Below, piece by piece: positions 43,316-55,239 of a stretch of 64,000 nucleotides of DNA. This DNA comes from Bondarzewia mesenterica. Its lineage: Eukaryota; Basidiomycota; Agaricomycetes; Russulales; Bondarzewiaceae. The position numbers and the translations under genes are program-made. A model generated the notes under the pieces. The model was not told the origin of the DNA. It saw only the letters and a program-made list of their open reading frames with translations, and did not search any database. Numbering within the stretch: the stretch's first letter is position 1; each line of letters begins with the position of its first letter. The DNA lies in contig SGPL01000004.1 in the NCBI GenBank assembly GCA_004802705.1, positions 62,001 through 126,000 of the forward strand. The letters are read 5' to 3'.

Positions 43316-45422
43316 ATGTTGCGAGCCTCAGCCAGCCTTTCTCTCCGTAGTGCAACCAAGCCCGGTGCTGTAACTAACGTTCTTCCCCGCATCCGTTCGG
43401 CCGCAATCTCCTCATCAGCTGGTCTAATCAACAAATCTCCCCGTTCGGCCACTTCTTCTTTCCTTCCACCCACCATCTCAGCTGCGCGAACGATGTCTAC
43501 TCACTTTGGAGAGTCTGCTATCCGCCCGGAGCCGGATCAGGTTGTTCAGGACATTGCGGACTACGTCTTGAGCTACAAGATCGAGTCGGACGTTGCTTGG
43601 GAGACCGCGAGACTTTGCTTGATTGATACCATAGGGTGCGGCCTCGAAGGCTTGAGGTTCCCTGAGTGCAAGCGCTTGATTGGCCCCGTGGTTGAGGGCA
43701 CCATTGTTCCGAATGGTGCGTCCTCATCATTTTCTTTCTTTGCGCACGTCATCCACTCAACACCATTTTTTTAGGCACGAAGGTTCCTGGGACCAACTAC
43801 CAGCTTGACCCCATCCGCGGCGCATTCAACATCGGAACCATCATCCGTTGGCTTGATTTCAACGACTGCTTCTTGGCCGCAGAATGTCTGTAGATATTTC
43901 CAGAATCTTTTGCTCTTTTCACTCCTATTTACTTTGCTTGTTTGTTTAGGGGGCCACCCATCTGATAACTTGGGTGCTATCTTGGCTGTTGCTGATCACC
44001 TCGCACGGACCGGCCAGAAGGTCACCGTCAAGGATGTGCTTGAGGGCATGATCAAGGCCCACGAGATTCAAGGCTGCCTCGCGCTCCTCAACTCGTTCAA
44101 CCGTGTCGGTCTCGATCACGTCGTCCTCGTCAAGGTTGCCAGTACGGCTGTCGTCTCTAAGCTCCTGTATGTCTGCCTCGATAAACCTTACCCGTGAATT
44201 CAGCTGAACTTCGGATCAAGTGGTCTGAATCGCGATCAGACTATCGACGCTATCTCCCAGGCTTGGGCAGATGGCCAGTCGCTCCGCACCTACCGTCACG
44301 CGCCCAACACTGGCTCCCGCAAGTCTTGGGCAGCCGGCGACGCTTGCTCGCGGGCTGTCAACCTCGCCTACCTCGTCAAGAAGGGCGAGAAGGGCATGCC
44401 CTCCGTCCTCACCGCGAAGACATGGGGCTTCTATGATGTCCTGTTCAAGGCAAGTACCTACTATCCCTTTCGCCATCCAGCAATTTACTCACTTTTGGCA
44501 ATTCATCAGGGCAAGCCGTTCGAGTTCCAGCGCCCGTACGGCTCGTACGTGATGGAGAACGTCCTCTTCAAGATCTCGTATCCCGCCGAGTTCCACGCCC
44601 AGACTGCCGTTGAGGCTGCGCACACCATCCATGCCAAGCTGAAGGCGACGGGTAAGACCTCTGATGACATCAAGAGCGTCCGTATCCGCACCCAGGAGGC
44701 TGCCGTCCGCATCATCGACAAGCAGGGCCCTCTCGACAACTTCGCCGACCGCGAGTGAGCAGTCTATTCCCTGGTGCAAAGGGCGTGAAAAAACAAAACT
44801 GATTAACTTTTTTTGTCGATAGCCACGCGATCAGCTACATGGTTGCTTACCCTCTTATCTTTGGCGAGCTCACTTCCGAGAGCTAGTACGTCCCCCCCCC
44901 TGTACATGCTATCCCAGTTTCAACCGATGCTGATCATTCATCCGCTCCCCCTCCCCCCCTTTTCAACGAATTCAGCACTGACAAGTCCGCCTCGGACCCC
45001 CGCATCGACGCGCTCCGCTCCAAGACGTTCTGCGTCGAAGACAAGGCTTTCAGCGTCGACTACCATGACCCCGAAAAGCGCTCCATCGGCAACGCGCTCC
45101 TCGTCGAGCTCAACGATGGCACGGTCCTCGACGAGGTCTCTGTCGAGTACCCCGTTGGCCACAAGCGCCGCCGTGCCGAGGGCACTCCCCTCCTCTTCGC
45201 CAAGTTCCGCCGCCACATTGGCCACCACTTCGACGAGACTCACCAGAAGAAGTATGTCCCTTCCTATGATCCATGTTCTAGAGTCCCCACTTTTTTTCCC
45301 GCTCTGTCGTCTCGGAACCGGCTGACCTGTTGTTGTGTAGGATCCTTGATACCGTTTCTGACGCGAAGTCGCTCTGGCAGCTCGGCGCCGACAAATTCAC
45401 TGACCTTTTCGTCAAGGCCTAA
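43316..45422 (+). CDS. 2-methylcitrate dehydratase, MmgE/PrpD family, mitochondrial
   Basis: It dehydrates 2-methylcitrate in the methylcitrate cycle, which clears propionyl-CoA from odd-chain fatty acids and some amino acids. The start [19 protein letters not shown] opens a basic Ser-rich mitochondrial presequence. The mature part begins near [20 protein letters not shown]. Conserved pieces in order are [119 protein letters not shown] and [20 protein letters not shown]. It ends [13 protein letters not shown]. About seven exons join cleanly. The minus-strand ORFs over this gene are shadows of its GC-rich codons. Confidence 0.93.
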
Positions 45423-45917
45423 TTTGCTAACACACTTCGCACTTTCACTAGCTTCATGTAGTCTAAATGGCATTTTTTTTCCCTTTCTTCTTGTTCTGAG
45501 CGGATCACACAAGCCATACAATCAGGTCTCGGCATCATGCAGGGATGCAGAAGACCAAGATTAACGCAACGTGAATGTGTGCGAGAGTACATCCTATATT
45601 ACTATTAACTTAAGACGAAGAAATATCGGTTGTAGTTCCTGTGTGAATGTGGATGTGGTCGTGAATATGGATGTGAAATGCAGAATACGGTATCTTTTAT
45701 GCTCGAAGACGTGCAATACAAAAGAGGAGAAGAGGAGAACAGACCAAGATGCATGGAGGGGAGAGCAGGAGAATTACGCAGATCAGGGAAGACGAAAACG
45801 GGACAACAATAACACTAAGAATAAAAGAGACGAAACGATGAGAAGGCAAGGGGCAACTGTTCATCGACGTCAAGACTCAACGAACGGTTCCTACCGGCCT
45901 TACGCACTCCATATTGA
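45423..45917. other. Convergent 3' spacer
   Basis: It lies between the stop of the methylcitrate dehydratase gene and the stop of a minus-strand gene. A/G-rich at the right. No coding region. Confidence 0.5.
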
Positions 45918-48659
45918 TCAAACATGTGTCTTGGCTAACGAGGAAGGTTCATTGAATGCTCTGCGTCCCCTCCCCCGCCCCCTCTTCCTTCCTATCCCAC
46001 CTCTACCTCCGTTCTCCTTTTGACTATCGCGGTTACCGTTCGACCGCTCCTCAACAGCTCTGAGCCCGACGCTCGAAATGACTGCACCAGATTGGGGCCT
46101 CACTCGCACCTCCTGAACATCACTGCCGTTCCGACTCAGAGTAGGTGGTGGCAGTTTAGTTTTGACTTGCAAGTGACGACCTCCAGGAGCGGGTTCGACA
46201 TACAGCTCTGCCTTTGGCATCTCAGCAGTAGCCTTGCTTGGCATCGTGAGTACAGCTTGCGGTTGATCCACGGTCCTCGCATATTGAAAAGACCCGGACC
46301 CAGTGCCAGAACGACGTTGCGACGAAGATGACCAATTCCGAGTGGGAACACCGACGGCGACTGTGTGATGCCTCGCCCTTAGCATGCCGGTGTCGTGCAT
46401 AGATGGCAGAGGAGGAGAAGGGGAGCGGCCGCGCACAGTCGAGTTGCCATCTTCCTCCGGAACCGCAGACAGACGACGTTGAATGAGCCGAGCCAGAGGA
46501 ATAGAACGCGGCTGCTGATACGAGAGGCTGCGGTGGTGGGTCTCGGGAGAAGTTGGAGAGATCGGAGCTTTGGCATAGTAAGGCTGATAGCGACGCGTGG
46601 GCTGCTCCTGAGAAACAGTGCGCGAGCGAGGCGTGTTAGGAGGTGGTCCAGGGCGCTGGGGCGAAGCAGTAGTAGAGTAGACAGCATCATGACCCCCGAG
46701 ATAGTTGACTAGAGTCTCAGAAGACGATACACTGGTAATGTTTCGGACGGCGGGCTGCAGCCTAGCGCTTGATTGAATCTGAGCAGGAGGAGCAAGAGAA
46801 GCAGAAATGTCCGCGCTGAGACCCATGCGTTCATATACTAGGCGACGTAGTTCATGAGATGCTTCGGCAGAGCTGAGCGGTTGGTTTGAGAGAGCGGCGA
46901 CAGAGCGTCCATTGACATGAGAGCTTGCCCAATTGGGAGATAGCAGGGTATCTTCGTACGGAGAGAAATCTGAAGACCAAAGTGGAGACGAAGAGTTTGG
47001 CGGGGTAGGTAGTAAGCTCCCTTGTTGCCGGTGCAGTTGTTGCTGACGGTATTGTTGAGCAATCTCCATGGCAGATAGACGTTGAGAAGAGAAAGGCGGA
47101 GGAGACCGAGGCTTGATCAGAATCTGAGGAAGCGCGGAACCGAGAGCAGGATGAGATGAGACCCTCATAGTAGGAACAGATCGCAGATGGTCGACAGAGT
47201 TATTCACATGAGAGGCATTGGATTTCGGCAGAGTGTGTTGAGCCCTTGCGAATCCAGAGTAATCCTCGAGAACAGACAGTCGTCGATTGGACTGCAAATC
47301 TTCACGTACATTTTGCATGCGCAAGGCATCGTTCAAAGTGAGGCCTGCGAGATTCTCCAGCGCGAGGTCATACCCAGTATCCCAAATGTTCCTGCTAGCT
47401 TGCTGCTCCTGAAGAAGGTTTTCCAATACAATGGCATCGTCATAATCACTGCGAGGATACTGAGCGTCGATGTATTCCACCCGCGGCTTGCGCGAACGAA
47501 TATCCAATTCATTTGACCTAGAGTCCACTTGCGAATGGAGAGGAGGCTGCGACTGCAATAGGTGACTTGGTTCTTGTTCGTATGAAGCTCTTTGAAGTCT
47601 GGGTGGGAGAGATATATGCTGAGGGTGTGGAGGCCGTTGTTCCCTCACATATTGTGCATTTGAGGGGTTGGAAGGGGAATGGGGGGGGTGATTGACCACC
47701 TTCACCGAGACCCCAGATCATGCGAGGGAGATTATCCGGTTCTTCAATGATCGTGCCTTCAGCCCCGCTAAAGATTGGCACATCAGACAGGAAGTAAAGT
47801 CGCAAGAAATGAAACACACGAAGGGCAGCGAGCATACGGCAAGGAAAGTGGTCCGTGGAGAGCAGGAATAGGCCTTGGAGGTGATTTCGCCCAAGTGATC
47901 CATCCTGGAAGTGCAATGATCTTTAACACAGACATGATTATACGTAAATCAAGGCATACCCTCGTCGTCGTACTGCGTATTCTGCAGCGGTGACTCGGGC
48001 TCTCGTTCTTCTATATTCTTGCTTGAACGCAAAAAAGCTTCAGAGAGTTCGCCATTGTTCTCAATGATGACAACAGAATCTGGAGAGGACGACGGGGAAG
48101 GTGTATGAGGTATGCCTTGTCCGAATCGAGGAAGATAGATACCAGATCGGTCATCGTCTCCAGACGAAATAAGAGAGTCCCCACTGTACATAGAGCTGTT
48201 GACGCCGTCGGTGGACATGCTTGCATCAAGAAGATAACCACTAGATGGCCGCTGCTCTGGCATCGACACAATTCGGACCGAGGTGGACTTGAGCTCCATC
48301 TTAGCTGAAAACAAGGGATCCGTTTCAGGGAGCGATACTATCCTTCCCATCTCATTCTGACTTTGAGATGGCCGATTTCTCGGGAGATGTGGTTTCAGCG
48401 TGCGCTGAGTCGTGACTCCAAGGGAAGGAGGAGAGCTGTGGGACAAAGAGTGACTATATGCGTTGGAAAATTGAGAAGGAGATGCAGAGAAAGACATTTC
48501 TGAGGATTCGTTGCACACAGCAGAGGTGATATCACGAAAAGGAGAGTGGAGAAGCCCAGCTTTAGATTCAGTAGCGGTTACGAGCCTCGATGGAGTCGCC
48601 GTCTGGATAGCTCGATCGACATACTCCTTGGTAGATACCGTATAGTTCTCCGAAGACAT
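45918..48659 (-). CDS. Conserved low-complexity fungal protein, unknown function
   Basis: The likely start is MSSENYTVSTKEYVDRAIQT (48659); an ATG at 48824 in the same frame is possible. Exon 1 is Ser-rich. Through introns near 47915-47970 and 47770-47830 it joins WITWAKSPPRPIPALHGPLS, LPYARCPS and GAEGTIIEEPDNLPRMIWGL, the conserved heart of the protein. The long last exon (about 595 codons at most) is Gln/Pro/Ser-rich with TGYDLALENLAGLTLNDALR, SAMEIAQQYRQQQLHRQQGS, and SAEASHELRRLVYERMGL. The C-terminus is RG-rich (GGRGGIGRKRGRGRGRR), which suggests RNA binding. I have the impression the heart motif recurs in other fungi but cannot assign a role. Confidence 0.72.
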
Positions 48660-49010
48660 GGTAGTAAAGGCAGGTTGGCGGGGACTAAAATTCCCAGACA
48701 CTAGACGAGGGACAGTGCGAGAGCCGCGGCGGGGAGCTTGAGGCCTGTTGGTGGAAGGAGACAGAAGATCCCAAACCGAAACAAACAGTTGGCAAACACT
48801 TTTGTAGACTCGCGACGAGGTCATGTGCACTCACGCGGCGCTAAGCGTGACTGCTTCTCTGTGTCGGACAGGAGGATCCTGAGGCACGAACGTTGACGAT
48901 CGCTGGCTACTCTGCCCCCGGGAGACTATATTCTGTCACACTTACGCAGACTTGGGCTTGACTCGCGCTTGTTTTTTTTTTTTGGCTGGCATTCAGAACA
49001 CTCGCTGAAC
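48660..49010. promoter_or_regulatory. Divergent promoter with dispersed repeat copy 4
   Basis: It separates the start codons of the low-complexity protein and SNAPC3. Repeat copy 4 lies at 48876-48924. A T-run (48971-48981) precedes the SNAPC3 ATG. Confidence 0.5.
48876..48924 (+). repeat. Dispersed upstream repeat, copy 4
   Basis: ATCCTGAGGCACGAACG and then TTGACG matches the core of copies 1-3. The right end GGCTACTCTGCCCCCGGGAG matches the right end of copy 2 at 7351-7370. It lies about 90-135 bp upstream of the SNAPC3 start codon. Confidence 0.65.
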
Positions 49011-50502
49011 ATGAACGCAGGACAGAGCTATTCTTATGAATCACAATTTGGACCGCCGTCAGAACTCATCCACGTCGGAAGTTTCATACAATCTGCTCTT
49101 GAAACCAATACATCCGATTCAATTGACGTGTTCTCCGTTTCTCCCCACCGCGTCCGGGGAGAAGCAACGTTTTCTGATCTCTCGAAGGAGCGAAGAAGCG
49201 CGATAGAAGCTGAATGTAGGTATGTATGCCCGTTCTTACACTGGGACAGTTGGATTCAAGCGATTTTTTTTAGCATTGATGGGTTGAAGACTTCGCTAGA
49301 CGATGCCCTCAAGGACCCGCGCCTCTCTGCATATGCTAGAAGAAGCCATGATGCAACCATCGGCACTATTTTCGAGAATGCCGAGGCTAATTTGTCGAAC
49401 CGCAGAAAACGAAAGAGGGCAGATCTAGGATTTCCTGAAGACGTTCCGGAGTTGACTGCTTTCAAAACTAGCCTTGACAACATCCACCTTCAAAGCTGGC
49501 CGTGAGTACGATACCTTCATTGAATTTCTATGTACCGACCGTGTTGAAGCTTGATGCAGGACGCAGCATTGTTCATCAGAGGTCCTAAAAATTATGATTT
49601 GAACGCTCTTCTACAAGTGGTCAGTTCTATGCTTTATCAACCCGATTTTAATTTTTTCAAGCAAGTTGTAGAAAAGAGGGAAAGACGGCATTCCCGCTCC
49701 CACCCACTCCGCAATTCTCACTATCAGTGTCCATAGCCGCATACCGTGGTCGCACAACTTCATCACACGATTTTCACAACATGCGCTCCTATCTTCTCAA
49801 AGTCTTGGTGACCTTTATGAAACCATACCTTGCTCCTCCAACGAGTTTCCTCAGGAATGTACTGAGGATGGTAGACTGACGGGATATGAAGCGAATGCAG
49901 AGACGCCGCCGCCATCGAGCGGGTGCGTGATTTGCATCGAAGGGACGGCTCATGGCGATGGATTGAACGAGGTAGATTACGCGGAGTATGTCATCACCCT
50001 GTTTTTTTTTTTTATACCTGCACCGACTAACTTCTGTCTAAAAATTCTCAGCAAATTGATTGCAAGACTATCTGGCAAAGTGACCCTCATGAATGGTTCA
50101 AAAATACACAACACGCCTTTGTCTTCGCTTTCATTGCGGCTTCACGAGCCGTACTGGCTCATACATGAAGGCGACTGTGAGCATTTTATCGTGTTCGAAC
50201 AGATCCGGTACGTGGAGCGCCGTACAAATTGCCATCTGGACTAATTGGATCATAGACTTTTACATCCCGACGATCCTCCTGCGGGTTATCCCCTCGCGCT
50301 TCAGATAACACCGCCTCTTCTCAGCGTCTGCCGCGCATGCATGAAAGTCCCTGCCGTATATTCTATTGTAGGGGACATGCGACTCGGGGAGAGCCCGTCT
50401 GTTCTGTGTGCACCTTGTTGGAGAAATATGGGTGAACCGAACGGCCCAAACCCGGAGCGTGTTATGGTTATTCCACTACCAAAGCATGAACTGGGATGGT
50501 GA
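49011..50502 (+). CDS. snRNA-activating protein complex subunit 3 (SNAPC3/SNAP50) homologue
   Basis: SNAPc recognises the proximal sequence element of snRNA promoters for Pol II and Pol III; subunit 3 contacts DNA. The start is MNAGQSYSYESQFGPPSELI. Exons give RGEATFSDLSKERRSAIEAE, IDGLKTSLDDALKDPRLSAY, KRKRADLGFPEDVPELTAFK, then LTISVHSRIPWSHNFITRFS, QHALLSSQSLGDLYETIPC and CVICIEGTAHGDGLNEVDYA. The zinc part has WLIHEGDCEHFIVFEQIR, LLHPDDPPAGYPLALQITPP, CRACMK and CAPCW. It ends VMVIPLPKHELGW. The CEH, CxxC and CxxC elements and the LGDL motif identify the family. About 370 residues. No lesion seen, but several joins were placed by eye. Confidence 0.85.
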
Positions 50503-51063
50503 AATTTAAAACATGTCTGAGCGTAACCTGAAAGCTCATCTGTTCAGTTTCATCGGCTACGTTGACAAGACTGACATGTTTACTACATTAATGAACGCAG
50601 TTCCCATAGTACAGTAAATCGTCAACGGCAGATTGTCGATGAAACGACGACGGAATGATGTCCCTACCGACACTACGTACCGTACGCAGTCCAGGCGTTC
50701 TGAGGTGACACAGACTGCACCAAACAACGTGCAGTAAAAATTAATAGGTGTAAGAGAATGAACCTAGTGAAGTCGAGACATGGTTTCTACCAGCTAGAAC
50801 GACGGCTAACGGCACATGTGCGGTTGATGGTGACGTGCTGGAACCGGCTGGACGAGGCGAGAGGATGGCCGAACCTTTGCCGAACCTGCACCCAGTAAAT
50901 TGAATTACGTGATGAAAGTATCGCTTTCCCTCCCACCGACGTGGAACCACGCCAAATTATCCTCAGTCAGCCTCTTATAACCCTTGATTTACCATCCAAA
51001 CCTCCACGCTCCTTCCATACGACTCTCCAGCACAAGCACTTGTTTTTGTTCTAGCGTACGTCA
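50503..51063. other. Spacer between SNAPC3 and ERO1
   Basis: 3' flank of SNAPC3 and the ERO1 promoter. No coding region. Confidence 0.5.
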
Positions 51064-53323
51064 ATGCGAACTCATCTTCTGCCCAGCACCTTGCTGGCCC
51101 TCCTGCTCGACTGGACAGGTACCTACTCGCACTTTGTCCAAGCACAGACTTCGGATACATCATTTCTCTCGGACACACTTATCAGGAAGGATCAAGTGCA
51201 GAAGGTGCTGGAATATGAGCCTGCAGAGCAAGCAACCTGCGAAACCACCGTGAGCCCAATACTTCCGGAGCTGTTACCACCGTTTAAATTGATCGACCTT
51301 GCTCACTATCCCGCCATCCCGCCATAGCTAACAGGCCCAATAGAGACTACAATGTGCGATTTCGAGACTATAGAAAGTGTAAACGATGTCCTGTTCGATC
51401 GGCTACACGAACTCGTTCAGACACCGTTCTTCAAGTACTTCCGGGTGCGTATGCGGCAATCTCGACAGCATCTGACTACATTAATGCCTTTTCATTAGGT
51501 GGATCTATACAGAGAATGTCCGTTTTGGGAGGAGAATGTACTGTGCATGAGTAAAGACTGCAGCATCGTCACTGTTGATGAGGTTCGTCCTATTCATGGA
51601 TTACAGTGCGAAGTTCATGGCTACAACTCCAATGCAGGAACAGATACCAGAGAAGTGGAGGGCAGCTACTCTCAGCAAGCTGGAGGTGCCGCCAGAAGAC
51701 CAAGTAAGTCTCCATGCCTTGGCCGTTACTCCGTAAGCGTCTATTTACCTCTTGGTCTAGCGTGAATCTTTGCCTGGATGCTATTATCGAGACTCAGACT
51801 TTTGCTTCTTGGATGACATGACAGGTGGGTTCGTGTCTTTGACTGGACTTGTATAACAGATGTTAAATAGCACGGCAGAGGGCGATTATGTCGATCTCTC
51901 ACTGAACCCCGAACGCTTCACTGGTTATGCAGGAATATCAGCTCATCGTGTATGGAAAGCAATATACGAAGAAAACTGCTTCGGACAGTCCGAGCCTTCA
52001 CTCATGGATACCCCTTTGTCAGCCACTGTTCAGCTACCGGATACTCTATCTGAAGTACGTCGCGTCGATGATGAAGAAACCAATTCACAGTGTCTGGAGA
52101 AGAGAGTCTACTACAAGATCATTTCTGGTAAGTCCATTGTTTTTGCTGGAGTTCAGCTCAGTTCATCGCCGTGCTTGTAGGCCTTCATGCGTCGATTTCT
52201 ACACACATTTGTCAGGAACACTTGGACCATACGACAGGGGAATGGGTAAGTTGCATACGATCATACCATACTTCGATTTCTGTGGCTAATTTTCATTTAT
52301 AAAGACTCCTGATCTCCAATGCTTCGTCACACGTATAGCGTCTCACCCTGAGCGTCTCCAATACATCTACTTCAACACGGTCCTTCTCCTCCGCGCTGTA
52401 GCGCGCATTGGGCCATACCTGTCGGCCTACGACTACTGCTCATCCGGCACTCACGAAGAGGACGCCGCGACCCTGGGCACGTTGAAACAAGTCATTGACA
52501 TTGCACAAACGGTCGGTAAATTCGACGAGACCGTTCTGTTCAGAGGCGAAAATGCCAACGTGAGTGTCATTTGAATGTCACCCTAATCTCAGAAACGACA
52601 CCTACGCCCCAACGAATACAGGTTCTCAAAGAAGAGTTCAAGGAGCATTTCCGTAACGTCACTCGCATCATGGACTGCGTCAGCTGCGACAAGTGTCGTC
52701 TGTGGGGTAAAGTACAAACGTCAGGCCTTGGAACGGCATTGAAGATCCTATTCGAACTGGACGAAACAGCTTTAGAGTATGCCATCCAAATTTCTGACGT
52801 TGTGTATTGTACATGCATTGACCATCCATCGGCTTTACAGTCCTCGGACCAATGCCAATCTACTTCAACGGACAGAAGTGGTGGCGCTAATCAACACACT
52901 ACACCGGTTCACCGAAAGTCTGCACGCAGTGAACGAGTTCCGACGTATGTGGCGCGAGACCAACACCGCTGACTCTGAGAAACTCATTCGTGAGGCAGAA
53001 AAGACTGCGAATGCCTGGGTACGTGTTTTTTGACATCAATCAAAAATCACCTTGTTGGTATGTCGTACTTGGCATGTGAGCTAATCAACCTGGGATCATT
53101 TGCATAGCCGCGACCATCGCCACAGGTTGGCGAGGACGCACCCCCGGCAGGTAGTTTGATTGAGGAAATACAGAGACGACTGGGTCCGTTGATACAAGCG
53201 TGTCGGGACGGAACTTCCGGGTGTGTCGGTCTCGTGGTCGAGGCGTTCGAGCGCATTGCCACGACATTCAGTTCTCTTTTCAAGTTGTCCGGAAAGGATC
53301 AGGGCCTCAGGGCGGAGTTGTGA
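51064..53323 (+). CDS. ERO1: Endoplasmic reticulum oxidoreductin 1 (ERO1)
   Basis: This FAD enzyme reoxidises protein disulfide isomerase in the ER lumen and passes electrons to oxygen. [19 protein letters not shown] is a signal peptide. Then come [58 protein letters not shown] (shuttle-cysteine region), and [23 protein letters not shown]-region motifs follow: [14 protein letters not shown] and [20 protein letters not shown]. The active site is [19 protein letters not shown], with the essential C-x2-C-x2-C pattern, and [15 protein letters not shown]. The final exon begins [17 protein letters not shown] and ends [14 protein letters not shown]. About nine exons. No lesion seen. Confidence 0.93.
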
Positions 53324-54236
53324 CCAATGCGACCCGTTCAGATGGAGGGTGTGTACGTTATGCATTTGGATTATACATACTTATCGGTGCGTATTGTGTA
53401 CGAGAGTGATTGTGGGCCGTCATGGACTTACGCCGGCAACTCGTCTGGACATCGGAGTGACGTTGAGCGCAATCGCATTGTACTTTTGGGACGAACCGAC
53501 ATGAAGGAAGACAAGGAGAACAGAGCATTGGTAGATAATTATCGAGACGTCATGAAAAGGGAAACCCTTACTCATGCAACGGAGCGATATTGATAAAGAG
53601 GTATTAGGAAAGCCACAGCATGTGGGGTGCAAACAAGGGACGTGAACTTACGCGCGCCAAAGGAGCGCCAGGGACACTAATTTCGGTAGTGAAGTAGAGG
53701 GGATGGGATCGTCGGCCACCTGAATAATACAGTGATGGGCAAAGAAAGTTGCTGTTCTCACCAGAGCTGCTTTGCCTTGTGCAACGCTGGTCCTGAATTA
53801 GACTCATCTTCGCGTTTATCGCATTCTTTGAGATTCTTTGGCAGAAGAGAGGGAGAGGTAAAGGCACGTATGTGTCTATGGTACGACCGATGAGATCATA
53901 ACAAACAGAGATCGATTTTGGACAGATTGCATGATAGTTCGTCGGGCCTTCCAAGTCTGTCTGAAAAAGAGATAGTGGGGACACAGATAAGTCACCACCT
54001 CTAGTGTCGGGTAACCTGAAAGCCGATGAGAGTGAGTATTGGAATTCCTAAACTTCGAGAGTGGATCAACAAGGGTGATCAGAAGTTTTACATGCGCTGG
54101 ACGGATCAACACGGTTATTCAGGAAGTAAGCTCACATCTTGTGGGAGTTAATAAGTACCCTCGTTGAGAAGCATCCAAAGGTAAAGACAGGTCGGATATG
54201 CCGCAGGGATATCCAATAAAAACATGGAAGTCAAAG
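53324..54236. other. Spacer between ERO1 and the repeat island
   Basis: It contains the ERO1 3' UTR. ORFs at 53336-53593 (plus) and 53604-54112 (minus) have no motifs. This is the left margin of the mobile-element island. Confidence 0.45.
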
Positions 54237-54622
54237 CAGGCCCCGTGAAGCTCCTATGTAGGTTTCCCGGAAAAATAGCCTTTTTGAGGGTCAAAATCGG
54301 CCATTTCCTTCCCGAAAATAGCCTTTTTGAGGGCCTTGAAACCGCAAAATTCGTGTATCNTTGTCGGTTTATAGCCTTTTTGAGAGCGCTCGGGACCTTG
54401 CGGCCTTCATGCTCGTCATTGTCAGCACTCATGGCGAGACCTTTTTCGTACTTTTAGCACTTAACTGGAGCCGGACGAGCACTTGCGGAATAGTGATTAT
54501 CGTGACTATTTGTGACTACCCTTCCCGACTTTAGCCTTTCTGAGGCCCGAAACATAGCCTTTTTGAGGCCCAATTTGAGGCCTTGGGACCGGGAAACATA
54601 CATAGGAGCTTCACGGGGCCTG
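54237..54622. mobile_element. 386-bp non-autonomous DNA element with 34-bp terminal inverted repeats
   Basis: The left end (54237-54270) starts CAGGCCCCGTGAAGCTCC and the right end (54589-54622) is its reverse complement; they match at 33 of 34 positions. The ends begin CAG and end CTG, as in hAT-type elements. The flanks AGTCAAAG and AGCGAAGG share 5 of 8 bases, at best a decayed target duplication. Inside, TAGCCTTTTTGAG or a one-base variant occurs five times (54275, 54318, 54371, 54532, 54554). It has no coding capacity, so a MITE-like element is the best reading. Family assignment is tentative. Confidence 0.82.
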
Positions 54623-54708
54623 AGCGAAGGCCAAGGAAGTGATGGGGTGGAACGACAAGAGTCAGTTGGACATGGGACGGCCATGACTTGTTTCAAGGAA
54701 TAGATGGC

Positions 54709-55033
54709 CTACGATGGAGTGGATGATAGAGATGCAGCTGAGGAAGTGGTCGTGATGGATTGACTGTTGCTGGGAGACGACGATGAAAGAACAGGCTCTT
54801 GCTGGCGATGACCTTTCGCAGTACAAACACCGGGTCCCAGACTCAGACAGTGTTTACGACACATATCTAGTGCACATTGCTTGGTGGGACGCCGGAAACA
54901 GAACATAGAAAAGCAAGTCGGCTCAGTGGTGTTTGCTCGTCTAGAAGCAGTGTAAGGATCGGGAAAAGGGCGGTGAGGACGGCGGCGAGGACGATCCAAT
55001 GGCTTGGCAGAGATGGACTTAGTGGCAGGCATC
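54709..55033 (-). CDS. Small Cys-cluster protein, unknown function
   Basis: It starts MPATKSISAKPLDRPRRRPH, basic and Arg/Pro-rich. A Cys/His cluster follows: CFRRPTKQCALDMCRKHC, then GPGVCTAKGH. The tail is Ser/Thr-rich. About 108 residues. Five Cys and nearby His could bind zinc, and similar short clusters are common beside KDZ-type elements in agaricomycetes. It lies between the inverted-repeat element and the minisatellite. A longer in-frame reading starts upstream at 55110. It could be a fragment of a larger, decayed gene. Confidence 0.45.
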
Positions 55034-55239
55034 TTCAATCGAACAAGGGTAATCACAGTGGTGGTGTCGCTAGAGAGAAAGAGGGACTGTTGAACGCATG
55101 GCCTACTCATGCTCTTGTCGGCGATGCCCGCCCTTCAAGACCAATGAGTGTGCCGAAAAGGGCTTGATACAGTCAATATCACGTTCGGCACACAATATTA
55201 TATGCACATGGGGTATACATCGTTGTTAACATCGCCGCC

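Noticed and set aside
43785..43798. GGCACGAAGGTT resembling the dispersed repeat core
   Set aside because: It is coding sequence (GTKVPG) at an exon start, with no flanking similarity to the repeat.
44813..45325. 170-codon plus-strand ORF and 101-codon minus-strand ORF in the methylcitrate dehydratase gene
   Set aside because: Both are shadows of GC-rich codons in the true frame, which matches the PrpD family exactly.
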